NCBI GenBank assembly: GCA_016801885.1
Contig: CM028883.1
Span: forward strand, 28,218,486-28,282,485
DNA: 64,000 nt
Direction of reading: 5' to 3'
From: Toxotes chatareus
Lineage: Eukaryota > Chordata > Actinopteri > Toxotidae
Position numbers and translations under genes: made by a program. Position 1 is the stretch's first letter. Each line of letters opens with the position of its first letter. The notes under the pieces are model-generated. The model was given only the letters and a program-made list of their open reading frames with translations, ran no database searches and was not told the DNA's origin. Of the stretch, positions 60,229 through 64,000 are shown piece after piece.

Positions 60229-63200
60229 GGTGCATATAGCTGCCAAGACAGACAGGCAGGTCCCGTCTGCGAGGACACACATAATAATGTGGCAGTGTAG
60301 GAGGTTGAGCCAATATTTCAAAATTATGGAAATTCTACAATTAGAATGTGAAACTTGACATTCAAATACACCAATTTTGTAATTATGCACTACAAACTAA
60401 GATTTATGCAGCAATCTGTATCCAGATTTAAAACAAGCAAAGGTAACCTTATTCACATTTTACCATTTTACTGCATTTCTATGTTCCTGCAAATTCTCAT
60501 CACATCTTACCATTCCTGTCCACCCTTTGGCACAAGATTTGTAGTGAGATTTCAAAATATGACCCCTGTGCACAGGTGGAATATCAATGTGCTTAACTGC
60601 TTGTCATAGTCTAAGAAAAAAATGGCCTCACTGACTGTAGCACCCAAAAGTTCCTGAATAGGTGTTGTGAAGACAAGATTTTGACTCTAGTGCTCACAAA
60701 CCAACTGAAAACTACCCAAATCTGCATTTCTCCTCAGCTCTATGGAGCTCTTTAGTGTCTTCCAGTACATTGTTATTAGTTTTACTCTTTTAGTTCAGAA
60801 ACAAAGTTTCCAGCAGCAGCAGTAGGAAGCTGTTTTCAATGAAAACCCACTGAACTTTACCTACACTACCTACCCAGCACAGTTAGAGAATAGCTTATGA
60901 ACATAGTGGAGAGTTTATAGTTTTATCAGGAGCTGGTAGAGACCAAATTAGAGAGTAAATATAGGACTTACATTCATCAGGTTGACTAATAAATAGAATG
61001 ATGAATAACTTTACAATAACTTTATATGCTGACAATATGTCAGTGTTGTGCTTGTGTCTGCCAGCCTCAAGTGGTTCTGTAAATCACAAATAATTACGGA
61101 GAGGAGAAATGTATAATTTGTAAGTTTGGGATTCATGTCAACAACCCTCAGTCCGTATACTAAACAGCCAGAATGCTCCTGCTTCTCTGTCTGTACAGAC
61201 AGAAAATTTGTTTTCATGTACAACACAGAATGAGCCCCAAAGATTTTGAAATACAGTCCACATCAGCATTCTGTCTCCCTGTCTACATACCTGCTGAGAC
61301 CCAAAGCTGCAGGTGGTCTCCTCAGAATTCTGCACTATACAGACTGCAGTTTGGCAGTCAGCATGTAAGGGAAGTGTCAAGTCGGCTTGGGTTAAGTAGA
61401 GTCGAGTATACAGGATTGTAGTAGTGAACAGTGGTGGCTGACCAATTAATTTCCTTAAAGACACAGTTGTAGTACCGTAATACGTTTGCTGGATTTTTGG
61501 TATATGTATCTTTTGGATTTTGTTACAGCCCCCCTGGAGAAGACTTGCCACCACTAGTACTGAATGGTCTCAAGCAGCGAGGACACACAGCTATGATACT
61601 CATCAGTCAGTCACTGGAGGGATACATGGGACAGGCACTGCTTAAAGCTGCTAAAATTTTCCACACATTACTAATGGAGTTTTGAACACTCTTTGTGGCT
61701 ATGATGCTCCCATTTTTATGGCTTCCATTGTGGAAACATGTAGATGTGCATGTCTGTGTGCATATGGCCATTTTTCTGCATACCAGTGTAGACCTGGTGC
61801 AAAAGTACCAATTAAAAAAGGGGTAGTTTTTTTTATATAAACATAAAAACAATAAACCATATGTTAAAAAAAAAAACACAAAGGGACATGAGCTGCTGAG
61901 ACCTTGATAACATTTTGGAAATTGTTATTTGTCTGAGCCCAATGCATAGACCAAGAAGTAGAAAAAGTATTTCTGTCATGGTTGAGTGGTTATTTTATCA
62001 TTTATCTTCTTAAAATAGTTTGTGGCAGTTCTCCTACCTCTCCTAGTTCCATAGTAAAGTTTTGAACCTACTGATTTAGAGCTGGTTTAGAGTATTCCTG
62101 TGCCGTTAATTGTATTATGTGTGGTGTTCATATTTTTGTTATTCAGCCAGTGTTTGTGTGTCTGCTGGACGCGCTGCATTTTTGGGTTTTCAAATTAACA
62201 CAATCAAACAATATTATGTTAAAAAACTCAACAGATGTTTACTTCATCCCAATTACAAGTCGTTCGTTTAATTTTTCTTTTGATAAAAAATGAAAATGGG
62301 TCCCACAGACCCGAACACCATACAAGGGTTAACCAGGTTCCATTATTGCCTCATTATTTCCAATTTCTTTTAAGAAGTATTGGCGTAACTGTAAGTATCA
62401 TCTGAAAAGGTTATCTTTGTGTCTGAAAGCTTTGGAACATGTTATTCTCCACTGTACTACAGTAAGCAGTAACACCTTTACTCTAGAATCCATACAGTTT
62501 AGTTTTGATTCTGTAGCATGTGCAAACCATCTAACTTTTGCTTTCAGCTGTGATGGTTGCTGCTTGGCGCTGATTCTCCGTGAATACTCTTTCATGCAAA
62601 ACCGCCAGACCAAGATGATGATCTAACCTGTTGGTGGGGGGTAACCCTAAAGTGCTACATTCCACATCTCACTGCACATTTGAGTTAGCTAAAGACTGGA
62701 CAAAATTTACACACATCTGAACACTCTTTTGAGGAGAGACTTGGACATAGAATTAAGTCAAACTCAGTCAACCAAGTACTAACATTTAATAAATTAAATA
62801 TTAAATACAATAATTATATATTAAATACAGCATTTTTAAATCATACAAATTCATACATCTTCATGCACATTTTAAAACCTGGAGATCCGTATTTCTTTAA
62901 GTTTTTAATTTTCAAAAAGTCCTGATTTGATTTACAGAACAACCTCAGTCATTAAGAGAATTGGTTTTTTTTTTTTTTTCTTTCTTCTAAACAGATGAAT
63001 AAACCTTTGATAAAATGACACATGTATGATCGTCATCTATATACGGGGGAAATACCTTACCAAAAGGGAAAGTGGTTATCTGTATTGTATTTAAATGTTA
63101 ATACACAATTAGCCTGTTGGGAAGTTATTACATAATCAGTGTTTAACAAGAGTGTGTGTGTGTGTGGGGGGGGATTTTGATATTTCGGCACATGACATAT

Positions 63201-63520
63201 AGCATGGGGGTATCTTTTCCCTTTTAATTTGTAGTGCAGACACGTGCGTGTGCAGCCTAATTTTTCAATACCGGAATCGATGTAAATTATTTCACTGGAA
63301 TCTGATTCATTCTGTGTAAATGGTTGGGGTGTTCATTTGTTATTTTTGTTGTCTATCTCCGAGCATGTCTGCCTGGTTCCACGCAGGTACCACACCAACT
63401 TGATTGCCGGGAAGTGGGAGGGCATTTTCTTGGTTTCACATTCACTTCAGTTGTTTTCAAGACGCACGAGTAGTTCACAGGAGATGCTTACTCCAGCTGC
63501 TGGCTGCTGTCCTGCTCTAT
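60229..63520. other. Intergenic between ccn5-like gene and P2Y receptor
   Basis: Probable ccn5 3' UTR at the left (an AATAAA is at 60988-60993) and P2Y upstream region at the right. No other coding exon is convincing; a 62-codon frame at 61497-61685 with an upstream acceptor-like TTTTGTTACAG has no recognisable domain. A (GT)n/G-run occurs near 63152-63173. Confidence 0.45.
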
Positions 63521-63524
63521 TCGA

Positions 63525-64000
63525 ATGAAGGAGAGATTTAAACCAGCGGAAACCCGAGAGATGTCTGGAAATCTCACCTGCCAGGACATCAACCTGAACT
63601 TTACGCACAGCGTTCTGCCGCCCGTCTTCATCACTGTGTTCGTCGTCGGGACGCTGTCCAACATCTGGGGACTGAGAAGCGTGTGCACCAGCTGGAACAA
63701 CATCGGAAACATCAACATCTTCATGCTCAACCTGGGGGTGGCGGACCTGCTGTACCTGTTCACTTTTCCGTTTCTTGTGTACTATTACGCGCGGAACAGC
63801 GATTGGCCGTTCGGCCAGATTTTCTGCAAGGTGACACGCTTCTGCTTCAACCTCAACCTGTACGGCAGCATCGGCTTCCTCACCTGCATCAGCATCTACA
63901 GGTACCTGGGTATCGTGCATCCCATGAGAGTGATGGGGAAAATCACCAGCCGACACTCCTTGAGCATAAGCGCCCTGGTCTGGCTTTTGGTAATCATTCA
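63525..64000 (+). CDS. P2Y-type purinergic GPCR, N-terminal part (P2Y11/P2Y1-like), cut by window end
   Basis: An open frame from ATG 63525 (or, more likely, the in-frame ATG at 63561) to the end of the window. It encodes an extracellular tail with two N-glycosylation sequons (NLT, NFT), TM1 with the conserved Asn (VVGTLSN), TM2 (LNLGVADLLYLFTFPFLVYY), an ECL1 WPFG motif and the disulphide Cys (IFCK). TM3 follows, ending CISIYRYLGIVHPM, then the start of TM4 (SISALVWLLVII). The RYLGIVHP block and the layout are those of P2Y nucleotide receptors. It is closest by eye to P2Y11, then P2Y1; subtype is uncertain. The receptor would sense extracellular nucleotides at the plasma membrane. The gene appears intronless so far. 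The C-terminal half lies outside. Confidence 0.85.
   Translation, partial: MKERFKPAETREMSGNLTCQDINLNFTHSVLPPVFITVFVVGTLSNIWGLRSVCTSWNNIGNINIFMLNLGVADLLYLFTFPFLVYYYARNSDWPFGQIFCKVTRFCFNLNLYGSIGFLTCISIYRYLGIVHPMRVMGKITSRHSLSISALVWLLVII

Noticed and set aside
61497..61685. 62-codon plus-strand frame preceded by an acceptor-like TTTTGTTACAG
   Set aside because: No domain recognised, no donor or partner exon found. Vague resemblance to the tail of a gamma-glutamyltransferase was too weak to call.
63447..63956. 169-codon minus-strand frame opposite the P2Y receptor
   Set aside because: Shadow of the GC-rich receptor exon; the plus strand shows clear seven-transmembrane motifs.
1..64000. CRISPR arrays, operons or phage-like systems
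   Set aside because: The window is vertebrate DNA with spliced genes; no spaced direct repeats or bacterial gene organisation were seen.

Overview
This is a vertebrate genomic window, almost certainly from a teleost fish. The genes are spliced with GT-AG introns, the intergenic DNA is AT-rich and full of microsatellites, and there are fish-type repeats (a tRNA-derived SINE, LINE 3' tails, a hAT element and a BEL/Pao LTR element). No gene search was run. All calls come from reading translated exons and splice sites.

Layout from left to right: 1-5.8 kb is repeat-rich, with a LINE reverse-transcriptase remnant on the minus strand (about 4.55-5.45 kb). From 7.26 to 10.81 kb lie the exons of a stathmin-family gene (closest by eye to stmn3/stmn2). 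It keeps its introns but has a frameshift, lost splice donors and an eroded exon, so I call it a decaying unprocessed pseudogene. From about 12.4 to 34.7 kb lies a complete helz2 gene: 19 coding exons whose splice phases join to exactly 2906 codons including stop. The protein has N-terminal zinc-finger modules, a first UPF1-like helicase, an RNB exoribonuclease domain and a second UPF1-like helicase. The intron between its exons 14 and 15 contains a 7.1-kb BEL/Pao retrotransposon in antisense orientation (24916-32014) with a perfect 5-bp target duplication. The element looks young by LTR similarity but is coding-dead.

After a repeat-scarred spacer with a LINE remnant (36.6-36.9 kb), a two-exon stk35 kinase gene lies at 39.3-42.0 kb. 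A long non-coding stretch follows, with a perfect 24-bp palindrome (42.4 kb) and a small hAT-type element with 8-bp target duplications (47.59-48.56 kb). A tRNA-derived SINE and another dispersed repeat sit at 53-54 kb. A five-exon CCN-family gene, ccn5-like (wisp2), lies at 55.28-60.23 kb. Its predicted product keeps a C-terminal cystine-knot domain that human CCN5 lacks. The right edge (from 63.5 kb) is the start of a P2Y-type G-protein-coupled receptor that runs out of the window.

The genes do not form one pathway. helz2 and a stmn3-like gene are also close neighbours on human 20q13.33, and STK35 and CCN5 also map to human chromosome 20 (established knowledge recalled, not checked). The block therefore reads as conserved synteny. 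I found no wholly new system. The most notable items are the dying stathmin copy, the ccn5 gene that retains a CT domain, and the retrotransposon wedged 63 bp upstream of a helz2 splice acceptor.
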